43,186 nucleotides of DNA from JADHLJ01 sp038118725 (GTDB taxonomy: Bacteria > Pseudomonadota > Alphaproteobacteria > Thalassobaculales > Thalassobaculaceae). The notes under the pieces were generated by a model. That model was not told the DNA's origin. It made no database searches and was given only the letters and a program-made list of their open reading frames with translations. Below are positions 24,785 to 33,123 of this stretch, in pieces. Both the position numbers and the translations under genes were made by a program. Location of the stretch: the NCBI GenBank assembly GCA_038118725.1, contig JAYOIK010000044.1, positions 1 to 43,186 of the forward strand, in the 5' to 3' direction. Position 1 is the first letter of the stretch. The number at the start of each line of letters is the position of its first letter.

Positions 24785-25594
24785 ATGCCCGAAGTACGGG
24801 TCGATGGCCAGACCGTCGCGTATGACCGGATTGACGCGACCGCGCCTTGGCGCCGAAGCGAAACCGCGATTCTGTTCATCCACGGGGTCGGGGCCGACCG
24901 AGATATCTGGAGCGATTGGCTGCCGTCTCTGTCGGATCGGTATTCGATTCTTCGGCTTGACCTGCCGGGCCATGGCGCCTCGGCGCCGTGGAACCCCGCC
25001 GTTCCATTGAATTACGCGTTCTACATGCGCCTCATTCAAGCGGTTATCGAGCGGGAGGCGATGGAGAGCCTGATTCTGGTCGGCGAGTCCATGGGGGGCA
25101 CGATCGCCCTTCACGCGGCGAGCGAAATGCCCGAGATGGTCAAGGCGGTCGCGACCTGTTCCACCGCGCATCGTGGCGGCACCTTGCGTAACATCCGGCC
25201 CTGGCGCGAAGTCATGGAGACAGAGGGCATGGAAGGCTGGTCGCGGGAAATGCTGGAAAACCGTTTCCTGCCGGGCGCGGTCGAAGGGGCGGTATGGCAA
25301 TGGTTTCATGACGCGCAATGCCGCGCCGACGGCGAGACCATTCTGGCGATGGCCGACGTGCTGGTGGCCAGCGACCTGACCGAAAAGGTCAAGCGGATAG
25401 CCGCGCCGGTATTGTTGATGCAGCCGGATTCCAGCCCGTTTATCCCGCTGGAGGTGCCGGTTGAGCTGAAGGATCTACTCGCCGATGGGCGCCTAAAGGT
25501 GATCCCTTCGGCCCGTCATGGCATCGCTTGCTCGCACGCTCAAGAATGCGCTCTGGAGGCCCGCGCGTTTTTCGAGGAGAAGACCAGCGTTTGA
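24785..25594 (+). CDS. Alpha/beta-hydrolase fold enzyme
   Basis: The 269-residue product shows the hydrolase pattern: oxyanion segment FIHGVGADRDIW (32-43), DLPGHGAS (59-66), nucleophile elbow GESMGG with Ser102, a likely acid Asp215 (QPDSSPF) and His245 (SARHGIA). It resembles 3-oxoadipate enol-lactonase or general carboxylesterase-type members; the substrate is unknown. GGAGG is spaced well from the ATG at 24785, which is why six upstream residues were excluded. Divergent from the MFS gene, with a probable shared control region. Confidence 0.88.
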   Translation: MPEVRVDGQTVAYDRIDATAPWRRSETAILFIHGVGADRDIWSDWLPSLSDRYSILRLDLPGHGASAPWNPAVPLNYAFYMRLIQAVIEREAMESLILVGESMGGTIALHAASEMPEMVKAVATCSTAHRGGTLRNIRPWREVMETEGMEGWSREMLENRFLPGAVEGAVWQWFHDAQCRADGETILAMADVLVASDLTEKVKRIAAPVLLMQPDSSPFIPLEVPVELKDLLADGRLKVIPSARHGIACSHAQECALEARAFFEEKTSV

Positions 25595-25820
25595 CCAGCA
25601 CACCGGCGCTCGTCGAAATTGTCAAGATCCGCGAATGTATTTTGCCATTTTACTTGAAGTTTCAGGCGCTCGTTACGAAATATAGGATGTAGGGAACGTA
25701 ATCGACGGCATGTTGATTGGGGGCTAGAAAAATGACGCCACCGTACGAGACTACCTGACATACGAAAATCCCAAGAATTGGCTCGGTCTTTGATCGGGCG
25801 GTCAATGTGACCCTTCTGAT
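25595..25820. other. Unassigned intergenic stretch before the 25821 hairpin
   Basis: This is the first part of a 395-bp gap between the hydrolase and the universal stress gene. It is visibly more AT-rich than its neighbours (for example around 25640-25700). Open frames on both strands lack family features, ribosome-binding sites or coding bias. No promoter with good -35 and -10 boxes was found; TAGGAT near 25683 is a weak -10 only. It could host a small RNA ending at the following hairpin. Confidence 0.4.
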
Positions 25821-25855
25821 AAAGGCCTTGTCTTCGAGACGGGGCCTTTTGGTTT
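25821..25855 (+). terminator. Rho-independent-type terminator hairpin
   Basis: AAAGGCC (25821-25827) pairs with GGCCTTT (25843-25849). Inside, TTGTCT (25828-25833) pairs with AGACGG (25837-25842) using two U-G pairs, leaving a 3-nt loop. The continuous 13-pair stem is followed by the T-rich TGGTTTTG. It reads as a terminator on the plus strand, 227 bp after the hydrolase stop and 141 bp before the next start. That distance suggests a separate small transcript or a leader attenuator. Confidence 0.65.
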
Positions 25856-25989
25856 TGAACGCGACTTTGCGAAACGCGGGGTTTCGATGATTTCCCGAGG
25901 CGGTCGGTTTGCCGGATGGCGGATCTCGACGTCTGGTTGGGACGAACACGGAAGGCGTCCGGACAATGTATGGCTCTGGAGGGCTTGAT

Positions 25990-26871
25990 ATGGCAATTCG
26001 CAATAGCTTGGTGATGGTTACGGGTGATCAGGCGGGTTCCGCGGTGGAAGCGGCGTTCGTCTTGGCTGAACAGTCGCGTGGTCACGTCACGGGCCTGCAT
26101 GTCACGGGCGACGTGGTGACGAATATGCCGCCGATTATCGAAGGGATGACCGAGCGCCAGATCGTGCGGGAGTTCGAATCAATGCGCGAACGCCTCGGGC
26201 TCGGCGAGAAAACGGCGCGTGAGATGTTTGAGGCGGCCTGCGCGAGGCATGGCGGGGAACTCGTGGATAAGCCGGTTCTGAACGATGGTATAACGGCGAG
26301 CTGGCAGGTCGCCGCCGGGCGTCCGGAAAAGGTTCTGGCGGAAAAGGCGCGGGTTTACGATCTGGTGATCAGCGGCGTGGGTGGACGGGTTGGAGCCTCC
26401 CCGGCGACCGGCGCCGACGCGGTGTTGGAGGCGTTGGAAACGGCGCTTTTCGATGCCGGAAGACCGGTCCTGGTGGTTCCTCGCCAGACTCCCAAAACCA
26501 TCGGCCGGAATATCCTGATCGGTTGGAATCGAACCGCCAACGCGGCGCGGGCCGTCATGGCCGCGATGCCGTTGATTGAAGTGGCGGATAAGGTGACGAT
26601 TTGTCACGTCAATACCGGCGCGAAACCAGGGCCGACGCCGGAGGAACTGGCGGCGAGCTTGGCTTGGCACGGGGTGGACGCGAAGGTCCGGCATATTCCC
26701 GCCGGCGGGGTGGGGGTCTCGGATCTGCTGATGACCGAGGCGGCCAATATAGGCGGTGATCTGGTGATCATGGGGGCCTATTCACACAGCCGGATGCGGG
26801 AGTTCGTGCTTGGCGGCGTGACGCGACACGCCTTGCGTCATGTGGTAACGCCGCTGATGATGATGCACTGA
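25990..26871 (+). CDS. Tandem universal stress protein (two UspA domains)
   Basis: The 293-residue protein contains two UspA-type domains. The first spans roughly 1-150 (opening MAIRNSLVMVTGDQAGS); the second (about 155-293) begins NILIGWNRTANAARAV and ends with the ATP-binding pattern GAYSHSRMREFVLGGVTRHAL. The family binds ATP or other ligands and supports survival during stress or growth arrest. The ATG at 25990 is preceded by GGAGGG at ideal spacing; upstream in-frame codons overlap the intergenic gap and have no support. It stands alone, convergent with rnhA. Confidence 0.92.
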   Translation: MAIRNSLVMVTGDQAGSAVEAAFVLAEQSRGHVTGLHVTGDVVTNMPPIIEGMTERQIVREFESMRERLGLGEKTAREMFEAACARHGGELVDKPVLNDGITASWQVAAGRPEKVLAEKARVYDLVISGVGGRVGASPATGADAVLEALETALFDAGRPVLVVPRQTPKTIGRNILIGWNRTANAARAVMAAMPLIEVADKVTICHVNTGAKPGPTPEELAASLAWHGVDAKVRHIPAGGVGVSDLLMTEAANIGGDLVIMGAYSHSRMREFVLGGVTRHALRHVVTPLMMMH

Positions 26872-26912
26872 TCGAAAGACGGGCGCGCCCGGGAAACGAG
26901 ACCGGAAAAGGT

Positions 26913-27347
26913 CTACCCTCCGGGCACCGCCAACCGCGCCAGTTCGTCGGCGCGTTCATTCTCCGGATGTCCGGCATGGCCCTTTACCCAGTGCCAGTCG
27001 ACTTGGTGGCGGGCGACGGCTTCGTCGAGGCGCTGCCATAGATCGACATTCTTCACCGGCTTCTTGTCGGCGGTGCGCCAGTCGCGTTTCTTCCAGCCGT
27101 GGATCCACTTCGTGATCCCGTCGCGGACATAGGTGCTGTCCGTGTGAATATCCACGGTGACCGGGCGCTTTAACGCCTCCAGCGCCGAGATCGCGGCCAT
27201 GAGTTCCATGCGATTATTGGTCGTCTCGGTCTCGCCGCCGGAAAGTTCCTTCTCGACCGCGCCGTATCTCAGAATCGCGCCCCAGCCTCCAGGACCCGGG
27301 TTGCCTCGGCATGCGCCGTCGGTGAAGATCTCGACCTTGGCGCTCAT
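26913..27347 (-). CDS. rnhA: Ribonuclease HI
   Basis: The 144-residue enzyme cleaves the RNA strand of RNA-DNA hybrids. All catalytic residues are present at the same numbers as in E. coli: Asp10 (FTDGACRGNPG), Glu48 (RMELMAA), Asp70 (HTDSTYV), His124 (KGHAGHP) and Asp134 (NERADELA). The start ATG at 27347 overlaps the thrB stop (ATGA), so it is translated from the ispH-thrB-rnhA message. The long upstream reading frame is antisense shadow and was excluded. Confidence 0.97.
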   Translation of the reverse strand: MSAKVEIFTDGACRGNPGPGGWGAILRYGAVEKELSGGETETTNNRMELMAAISALEALKRPVTVDIHTDSTYVRDGITKWIHGWKKRDWRTADKKPVKNVDLWQRLDEAVARHQVDWHWVKGHAGHPENERADELARLAVPGG

Positions 27348-28306
27348 TCGAGACCATAGGCGCTTGGCCCCGAGACTTTTTGGTGAAAGCGGAGCTTCCT
27401 CAAGTATTCCATCGGGTCCTTGGGTTTCACCAGCGCGCCCTCCGGCTGATTCAGCCAATCGTACAGTCGGGTCAGCAGAAACCGCATGGCGCTGCCGCGC
27501 GCCAGGATCGGCAACGCGGCCAATTCCTCGGGCGATAGCCGGCGGACTTTTTGATACGAGGAGATCATCAACCGCGCCTTGGTCACATTGAACGAGCCAT
27601 CGTTCTCGAAACACCAGGCATTCAGGCAAATCGCCAAATCGTAGGCCAGGATATCGGTGCAGGCGAAATAGAAGTCGATGATGCCCGAGACATCCTCGTT
27701 TAGGAAAAACACGTTGTCGGGGAACATGTCGGCGTGAATGACGCCGCTTGGAAGGTCGGTGGGCCAGTCACTCTCCAGCCTGCCGAGTTCGACATTAAGC
27801 TCGTTGTATAGCGCATGGTAAATCTCATGGCCCGGCAATCCGCAGGAGGATAGCAGCGGGCGCCAACTTTCGACCGAAAGGGCGTTTACCCGGCGCATCT
27901 CGAAGTTTTCGCCGGCCAGATGCATGGCCGCCATGGCGCCGCCGAGAGACCGGCAATGCCCGGGTTGGATGCGCCGCGGCCAAACGCCCTCGAGAAAGGT
28001 TACGATCGCCGCGGGACGGTCGTTCAGTTCCTTCAGGGCCTTGCCGTCGCGGGCCGAGACCGGGGTCGGGCAGGACATGCCCCCGGCTGATAAATGCCCC
28101 ATCAGGCCGAGAAAGAACGGTAGATCGTTTGGATCCACTCGCTTTTCATAGAGGGTGAGAATGTAGGTCCCGGTTGTCGTCCGCACGAGAAAATTGGAGT
28201 TTTCCACGCCCTCGGCGATACCGGAAAAAGAGGTGAGTTCGCCGATATCATATTCCTCGAGAAAGGCGGACAGATCGTCGTCCGTGATATGGGTGTAAAC
28301 CGCCAT
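27344..28306 (-). CDS. thrB: Homoserine kinase, protein-kinase-fold (APH) type
   Basis: The 320-residue enzyme phosphorylates L-homoserine with ATP in threonine synthesis. It belongs to the choline kinase/APH fold group, not the GHMP-type ThrB of E. coli. It opens MAVYTHITDDDLSAFL, with GIAEGVENSNFLV and TYILTLYEKR forming the N-lobe. Catalytic HADMFPDN is at 191-198 and the DFG-like IIDFYFACTD at 209-218. Order ispH-thrB-rnhA is a familiar alphaproteobacterial operon. It begins 10 bp after ispH ends. Confidence 0.94.
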   Translation of the reverse strand: MAVYTHITDDDLSAFLEEYDIGELTSFSGIAEGVENSNFLVRTTTGTYILTLYEKRVDPNDLPFFLGLMGHLSAGGMSCPTPVSARDGKALKELNDRPAAIVTFLEGVWPRRIQPGHCRSLGGAMAAMHLAGENFEMRRVNALSVESWRPLLSSCGLPGHEIYHALYNELNVELGRLESDWPTDLPSGVIHADMFPDNVFFLNEDVSGIIDFYFACTDILAYDLAICLNAWCFENDGSFNVTKARLMISSYQKVRRLSPEELAALPILARGSAMRFLLTRLYDWLNQPEGALVKPKDPMEYLRKLRFHQKVSGPSAYGLE

Positions 28307-28316
28307 CGTCGGCGCG

Positions 28317-29261
28317 CTAGGCCACAAGCCCTGAGGGGAGTTTGAACCGCACGTCCTCGCGCGCGATTTCAACTTCCTCTAGAACCACGCTGAACCGCCG
28401 GTGGCAGGCGTCAATCACTTCTTCGACCAGCACTTCCGGGGCCGACGCGCCGGCGGTGATGCCGAGTACTTTTTTGCCCGCCAGCCAATCCCAATCGACC
28501 TCGTCGACATTTTGGATCAATCGGGAATCCGGGCAACCGTTCAGCGCCGCCACCTCGACCAAGCGTTTGGAATTGGAGGAGTTCGGCGCGCCGAGAACCA
28601 AAACCGCGTCGCACTTCTCGGCGATGGCCTTCACCGCGTTTTGGCGATTGGTGGTGGCGTAGCAGATATCTTCCTTGGTCGGGCCCTTCAACTTCGGAAA
28701 CCGTTGGCGCAAGACCGCGATGATTTCCGCCGTGTCGTCCACGGACAAGGTTGTCTGGGTGATATAGGCCAAGGGCATGTCGGCCGGAATATCCAAGTCT
28801 CGCGCCTGCTCGACCGTCTCGACCAGGGTAATGGCGCCCTCGTTCAATTGACCCATGGTGCCGATCACCTCGGGATGTCCTTCATGGCCGATCAGCAGGA
28901 CGTGGCGCCCGGACTTGTATTGGCGACCGGCACCGAGGTGGACCTTGCTGACCAGAGGACAGGTCGCGTCCACGAAGGTCATTTTTCGACGACTGGCCTC
29001 CGCCGGTACCGACTTGGGAACGCCATGCGCCGAGAAGACCACCGGCGCGTCGTCCGGCACCTCGTCCAGTTCCTCGACGAAAATCGCGCCCTTCGCCTCA
29101 AGTCCTTCGACAACGTGACGGTTGTGAACGATCTCATGCCGGACATAAACCGGCGCGCCGTGTTTCTCGAGGCACTTCTCGACAATCTGGATCGCGCGAT
29201 CGACGCCGGCGCAAAAACCCCTGGGCGCGGCTAGACGGATGGTGAGGTTCGGCATGTTCAT
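28317..29261 (-). CDS. ispH: 4-hydroxy-3-methylbut-2-enyl diphosphate reductase (IspH/LytB)
   Basis: The 314-residue iron-sulfur enzyme makes IPP and DMAPP in the last step of the MEP isoprenoid pathway. The three cluster cysteines are visible: Cys17 (PRGFCAGV), Cys101 (DATCPLV) and Cys200 (DICYATTNRQ). His46 (IVHN), His79 (SAHG), Glu131 (HPEV) and Thr170-171 (TQTT) line the active site. The start MNMPNLTIR at 29261 was chosen by family length; an ATG two codons later is possible, and the nearest GGAGGA lies about 20 bp upstream. It leads a minus-strand operon. Confidence 0.96.
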   Translation of the reverse strand: MNMPNLTIRLAAPRGFCAGVDRAIQIVEKCLEKHGAPVYVRHEIVHNRHVVEGLEAKGAIFVEELDEVPDDAPVVFSAHGVPKSVPAEASRRKMTFVDATCPLVSKVHLGAGRQYKSGRHVLLIGHEGHPEVIGTMGQLNEGAITLVETVEQARDLDIPADMPLAYITQTTLSVDDTAEIIAVLRQRFPKLKGPTKEDICYATTNRQNAVKAIAEKCDAVLVLGAPNSSNSKRLVEVAALNGCPDSRLIQNVDEVDWDWLAGKKVLGITAGASAPEVLVEEVIDACHRRFSVVLEEVEIAREDVRFKLPSGLVA

Positions 29262-29391
29262 GGGGTCGGTTTTGTCGTGATTCCTCCAGCTTGTCCATAG
29301 TCGAACGTACCGCTTTCGGTCGTGGCGCGCGATTGCGAGGTGGAAGCCGCCGGGATATGGTTGCCGCCTTGACTTGAATTGGGAATCAGCC

Positions 29392-29913
29392 ATGCGCGGC
29401 ATCGCCATCGTAACCACACTTCTCGCCGGCCTCGTTGTCGCGTCCTGCTCGTCCGCGCCGCCGCGGGCAGAGGTTTGCCCGGTGGTGAGTTTCATTGGTG
29501 GTTTGGACAAGGTGACGGTGCTTGGCGAGCAAGGCGGCGCCGATCTCGCCAATGTCTTGTACAGCGCCGAGTTGACCCAATTGGAAGCGGTTTGCACCTT
29601 CAAACGCAAGGGCGCCGAGGTTTCCGCCGAGTTTCTGCTTATCGCCGACCGCGGGCTCGGGGACCGGGAGCGGGTTGCGCGCCCGACCTACTTTGTCGCG
29701 ATCACCGACCCCCAGGGTAACGTGATGGCCAAGGAGATTTTCCAGGCGGAGATTCCGTTCAACGACAATCGCCGGCGTGTCGGCCGCAAGGAGGAAATCG
29801 AACCGTTCATCCCCTATCAGGGATCGGACGGTGATTTCACGGGCTATCGGGTGCTGATTGGCTTCCAGCTTACTCCCGAACAAGTCGAGTTCAACAAACG
29901 TTATCGGCGATAG
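29392..29913 (+). CDS. Putative lipoprotein of unknown function
   Basis: The 173-residue product has a short lipoprotein signal: MRGIAIVTTLLAGLVVASC, with the lipobox VASC and lipidation Cys19. The mature part contains two further Cys (in EVCPVV and EAVCTF), a likely disulfide pair, and beta-rich sequence; no family was recognised with confidence. The start ATG at 29392 follows GGGAA; a TTG six codons earlier is possible. It is divergent from ispH, with a 130-bp shared upstream region. Confidence 0.75.
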   Translation: MRGIAIVTTLLAGLVVASCSSAPPRAEVCPVVSFIGGLDKVTVLGEQGGADLANVLYSAELTQLEAVCTFKRKGAEVSAEFLLIADRGLGDRERVARPTYFVAITDPQGNVMAKEIFQAEIPFNDNRRRVGRKEEIEPFIPYQGSDGDFTGYRVLIGFQLTPEQVEFNKRYRR

Positions 29914-30033
29914 GCCCAGGATTTGGAGCATGGGACAGGTCGTTGAAAGCGGGATGGCGTGGTTGCGAAGCCGGAGCCCCGGTCAATCGTTCTGGTCCGG
30001 TCCCACGGTTGGCGATGCTGGAGCCAAAGGAAA

Positions 30034-31233
30034 ATGATACCTAAGGATCTGCCTGATCTACGGGCTCTGAGATATGCCCGGAGCTATCAACGCATCGAAT
30101 ATAATCCAAAAGCGCATGAGATTGAGACGCAGCAACCCTTCGTCATCTTCGCGTTGCTTTTGGATAGAACGCTCGGCGACTTCATCTTTCGCAATCTGTT
30201 CGCCGCGACGGTCAAGACGCGGTTCCTGGATGCTCGGCTGATTGCCTATTATCGGCCCGACCGGCCGTATAAGGAGGCCGTGGTCAAGCTAAATCCTCAC
30301 ATCACGACAACCTGGCGCCTGTCCGGTTCCAGGCCCTTGCCGATGGATTATTTCGATGTAATGGGCTCGCCCCCGATCAAGGCGGATACAAAACGTTGGT
30401 ATGACAGCCAGTCGGCGGAGCCGGACCTGGTCCTGACGCCGTCGATGATGAATTTCAAGTTTCTAAGGTCCCTTGGGCCGATCGCGCGGTTCAAGGTTCC
30501 CGAGCCGCTTATCGACCCCTTGCACGCGCGGCTGGTCGAGGCCGGGCTACGGGAAGATCAATGGTTCTGTGTCCTGCATTACCGCGAACGTGGATATCAG
30601 GACGATCGTTCCAGGCCGCACCGCGATATGCGCGGTTCCGAAGCGGTTGATGTGATCGACTACGTAACCCGTGAACTGGGAGGCCAAGTCGTCAGGATTG
30701 GACATCCGAAGATGGAGGCGATTGCGCCGCGGCCCGGATTCGTCGATCTCAGCCGCGCCGACGATGCGTTGTTGCTCCATGCCTACGCGGTGAGCCGCGC
30801 CCGATTTTTCCTCGAATTGTCGCCGTCCGGGCCAATGGCCTTGGCCGGTGCTTTCGGCGTGCCGCTGGCCCGCTGCAACGCGGTATCCTTTTTAGGGCCC
30901 TTGGAAGCGCCGAGTTTCGCGTTGATGCAGCACCTCGTGGGGCCGAAAGGCGAGCGGGTCCCAAAAGACGTGGCGATCTCCAAGGGCTTGTATTTGGAAA
31001 TGGCGGTAAAGGACGTGATCAAGCGCTACGGTTATCGGTTTGAACGAAACAGCTTGGCCGAGCTGCGCGCGGCGGCATTCGACATCGCGGAACGGAGCGC
31101 GGACTGCCAAGGCTGGAGAGAGCCTTCCTCCGCCGTTCCTGGCCCGCGGGCCGACGGGTTTACCCTGCCACTCGAAAAGCCTCCGGAGATTGAGATCGTC
31201 GAGTATCCCGATGCCATCCCGAAGTTCGATTGA
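30034..31233 (+). CDS. Probable TIGR04372-like glycosyltransferase
   Basis: The 399-residue product resembles the TIGR04372 group of predicted glycosyltransferases: an N-terminal half of mixed alpha/beta character, then CVLHYRERGYQDD, the DVIDYVTRELGGQVVRIGH core, a DLSRADDALLLHAYAVSRARFFLELSPSG segment, and GAFGVPLARCNAVS. These C-terminal blocks look like a GT-B nucleotide-sugar region. Start is uncertain: ATG 30034 follows AAGG closely, while GTG at 29959 would add 25 residues of poor character. The opening third looks less GC-rich than its neighbours. It ends 6 bp from the convergent carboxylase gene. Confidence 0.6.
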   Translation: MIPKDLPDLRALRYARSYQRIEYNPKAHEIETQQPFVIFALLLDRTLGDFIFRNLFAATVKTRFLDARLIAYYRPDRPYKEAVVKLNPHITTTWRLSGSRPLPMDYFDVMGSPPIKADTKRWYDSQSAEPDLVLTPSMMNFKFLRSLGPIARFKVPEPLIDPLHARLVEAGLREDQWFCVLHYRERGYQDDRSRPHRDMRGSEAVDVIDYVTRELGGQVVRIGHPKMEAIAPRPGFVDLSRADDALLLHAYAVSRARFFLELSPSGPMALAGAFGVPLARCNAVSFLGPLEAPSFALMQHLVGPKGERVPKDVAISKGLYLEMAVKDVIKRYGYRFERNSLAELRAAAFDIAERSADCQGWREPSSAVPGPRADGFTLPLEKPPEIEIVEYPDAIPKFD

Positions 31234-31239
31234 ATCTGT

Positions 31240-32814
31240 CTAGCCTCCCAGGCGTCGTTTTCCGGCGATGAGATTCGGAATCATGCCCTCGGCCCGCTCG
31301 ACCCAGTCGCACAGCGCCGGGCGCGTCTCGCGCGGGTCTATGAGGTCATGGATCGCCAGGGATTCGGCCCTTGGAATAGCGGAATAGCGATGCGCCATCG
31401 CCGCTTCCAGTTCCGCCCGCCGGGCTTCGGGGTCGGGATGCGCCGCGATTTCACGACCGAAAGCCACCGCGACACCGCCTTCCACCGGAACCGCGCCCAT
31501 CTCCGCCGACGGCCAGGCCAGTACATAGGCCCCGGGCCCGTAATGGGCCACCGCCGCTACCCCGAAATTGCGCCGAACAACCACGGTCGCCCAAGGCACC
31601 TTGCAGTCCGCCGCCGCCAGGACCGCCTCGGCGCCATAGCGGATGGTCGCGGCCTTTTCCGCCTCCGGACCGATCATGAATCCGGGTTCGTCGACAAAGG
31701 TAACGATGGGGATATTGAAGGTCTCGCAGGTGGTGATGAAGCGTTTGACCTTTTGCGCGCCTTCCGCCGTCATCGCGCCGGCGTAGTGCTTGCAATCATT
31801 GGCGAAAATCCCGACAACTCGGCCGTTCAGGCGGGCGAGGCAGATGATGATCCCCTTGGCATAACCCTTGGCCATTTCGAACACCGATCCTTCATCGGCG
31901 ACCATCGCGATGATCTTGCGCATGTCATAGATCTTGCGCCGGTCCTCGGGAACGATGGAGAGCAGGGCTTCCTCGCGTCGGTCGACGGGGTCATCGCACG
32001 CGATTGCCGGCGGCGTCTCCCAAGCGTTGCGTGGCATGTAGGAAAGGAAACGTCGGATCTGTCGGAAGGCGTCGGCCTCGTCCTCGGCGAGATTGTCGGC
32101 CACGCCGTTCTTGGCGTGGATATGGGCGCCGCCCATCTCCTCCTTGGTGATTGATTGGCGCAGCGCGCGCTCCACCACTTTCGGGCCGGCGATCAGCACC
32201 TGGCTGTCATCCTTGGTCATGACCGAGAAATGCGAGGCCACCAACCGCGCCGCCGGCAGGCCCGCGACCGCGCCGAGGGCGGCGGTCGCCACGGGGACCG
32301 ACCACATGGTGCGAGCCACCGACTGAAAGCGGGGGGCGTGGAAAACCGGGCTTCCCACCGGCGCGCCGCCCTTGCCGCCGGCGCCGGTGACGCTGCCGCC
32401 GCCACCCTCGTGGAGCCGGACGAGGGGCATCAGATATTGCAACGCCAGTTCCTCGGTATAGACGCTTTTGCGCAACCCCGCCTCGTTCGGAGAGCCTCCC
32501 CGCAAGGTGAAATCCTCGCCGCCGACGATCACTTGCCGACCGTCGATCCTGCCGAAACCGAGCACGAAGTTGGCCGGAGAGAAGCTTTTCAGGCTTCCGT
32601 CCTCGCCGCGTTCGGCGCCGCCGGCGGCCGGCCCGACTTCACGAAAGCTTGAGCCGTCCAGCACCGTGTCGATGCGTTCGCGGATGGTCATCCGGCCCCG
32701 CGCGTGGTGTCTGGCGACATTCTCCGCCCCGCCCTGTTCCTTCGCGAGCGCGCGTTTCAGCTGGATCTCCTCGATCTGCTTTTCCCAGGGCATGACGGTC
32801 TCCGAGCTTGTCAT
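31240..32814 (-). CDS. Acyl-CoA carboxylase carboxyltransferase (beta) subunit
   Basis: The 524-residue protein is a second biotin-dependent carboxyltransferase, distinct from the PccB at 20.2 kb. Landmarks are PWEKQIEEIQLKRALAKEQGG, RMTIRERIDTVLDG, a glycine-rich acyl-CoA loop (HEGGGGSVTGAGGKGG), KEEMGGAHIHAKNGVADN and the C-terminal VDEPGFMIGPEAEKAATIRYGAEAV split over the two crotonase-like halves. The acyl substrate is unclear; acetyl-, propionyl-, methylcrotonyl- or geranyl-type are all possible. No biotin carboxylase gene is nearby. The ATG at 32814 follows GGGA at good spacing; ATG 32793 is the alternative. Divergent from the gcv operon. Confidence 0.85.
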   Translation of the reverse strand: MTSSETVMPWEKQIEEIQLKRALAKEQGGAENVARHHARGRMTIRERIDTVLDGSSFREVGPAAGGAERGEDGSLKSFSPANFVLGFGRIDGRQVIVGGEDFTLRGGSPNEAGLRKSVYTEELALQYLMPLVRLHEGGGGSVTGAGGKGGAPVGSPVFHAPRFQSVARTMWSVPVATAALGAVAGLPAARLVASHFSVMTKDDSQVLIAGPKVVERALRQSITKEEMGGAHIHAKNGVADNLAEDEADAFRQIRRFLSYMPRNAWETPPAIACDDPVDRREEALLSIVPEDRRKIYDMRKIIAMVADEGSVFEMAKGYAKGIIICLARLNGRVVGIFANDCKHYAGAMTAEGAQKVKRFITTCETFNIPIVTFVDEPGFMIGPEAEKAATIRYGAEAVLAAADCKVPWATVVVRRNFGVAAVAHYGPGAYVLAWPSAEMGAVPVEGGVAVAFGREIAAHPDPEARRAELEAAMAHRYSAIPRAESLAIHDLIDPRETRPALCDWVERAEGMIPNLIAGKRRLGG

Positions 32815-32880
32815 TCGTGATCCCGTGACTTTACGCGGCGACGGGGGAGGGGGATCAAGTCTCAATCACCCCTTCCCCTT

Positions 32881-32892
32881 GGTGACGTCACC
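32881..32892. promoter_or_regulatory. Perfect 12-bp palindrome between carboxylase and gcv genes
   Basis: GGTGACGTCACC is a perfect inverted repeat in the 360-bp divergent region, about 30 bp upstream of the glycine riboswitch. It could be an operator for a dimeric regulator of either direction, but palindromes of this length also arise by chance in a gap of this size. No matching regulator family was identified. Confidence 0.3.
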
Positions 32893-32920
32893 GACTAAGC
32901 TCTCGGAACAGACCGACGAC

Positions 32921-33122
32921 CCTTGAGGAAGAGAGCGGCGGGCCCGGTAGGGTCGCGGCCGGCGCCGAAGGAGCAACCGCCCCGGAAACTCTCAGGCAAA
33001 CGGACCTTAAGGCGAGGAACCTCTGGAAAGCGGACCGCGGCGAGCCCATGGTCTCACCGAAGGGGAAAGCCGGCCCATTCGCATGGTGGGCTGGTGAATC
33101 TCTCAGGTTTTCGACAGAGGGG
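32921..33122 (+). promoter_or_regulatory. Tandem glycine riboswitch (two aptamers)
   Basis: Two consecutive glycine aptamers precede gcvT. The first (about 32921-33006) has GAGGAAGAGAG, CCGAAGGAGCAA and AAACTCTCAGGCAAACGGAC. The second (about 33013-33122) has CCTCTGGAAAGC, CACCGAAGGGGAAAGCC and AATCTCTCAGGTTTTCGACAG. These are the hallmark conserved segments of the class. Glycine binding normally turns on glycine cleavage genes. An open frame crosses this region but it is an artefact. Boundaries are approximate. Confidence 0.95.
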
Positions 33123-33123
33123 G

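Noticed and set aside
25789..25806. FNR/Anr-like site TTGATC-4-GGTCAA before the universal stress gene
   Set aside because: The half-site spacing is wrong for TTGAT-N4-ATCAA and one arm mismatches; it also lies upstream of a terminator and about 185 bp from the start.
26881..26914. Palindrome GGGCGCGCCC and a small hairpin between the stress protein and rnhA
   Set aside because: The stem (AGACC/GGTCT) is only 5 bp and overlaps the rnhA stop; the palindrome is what a GC-rich spacer gives by chance.
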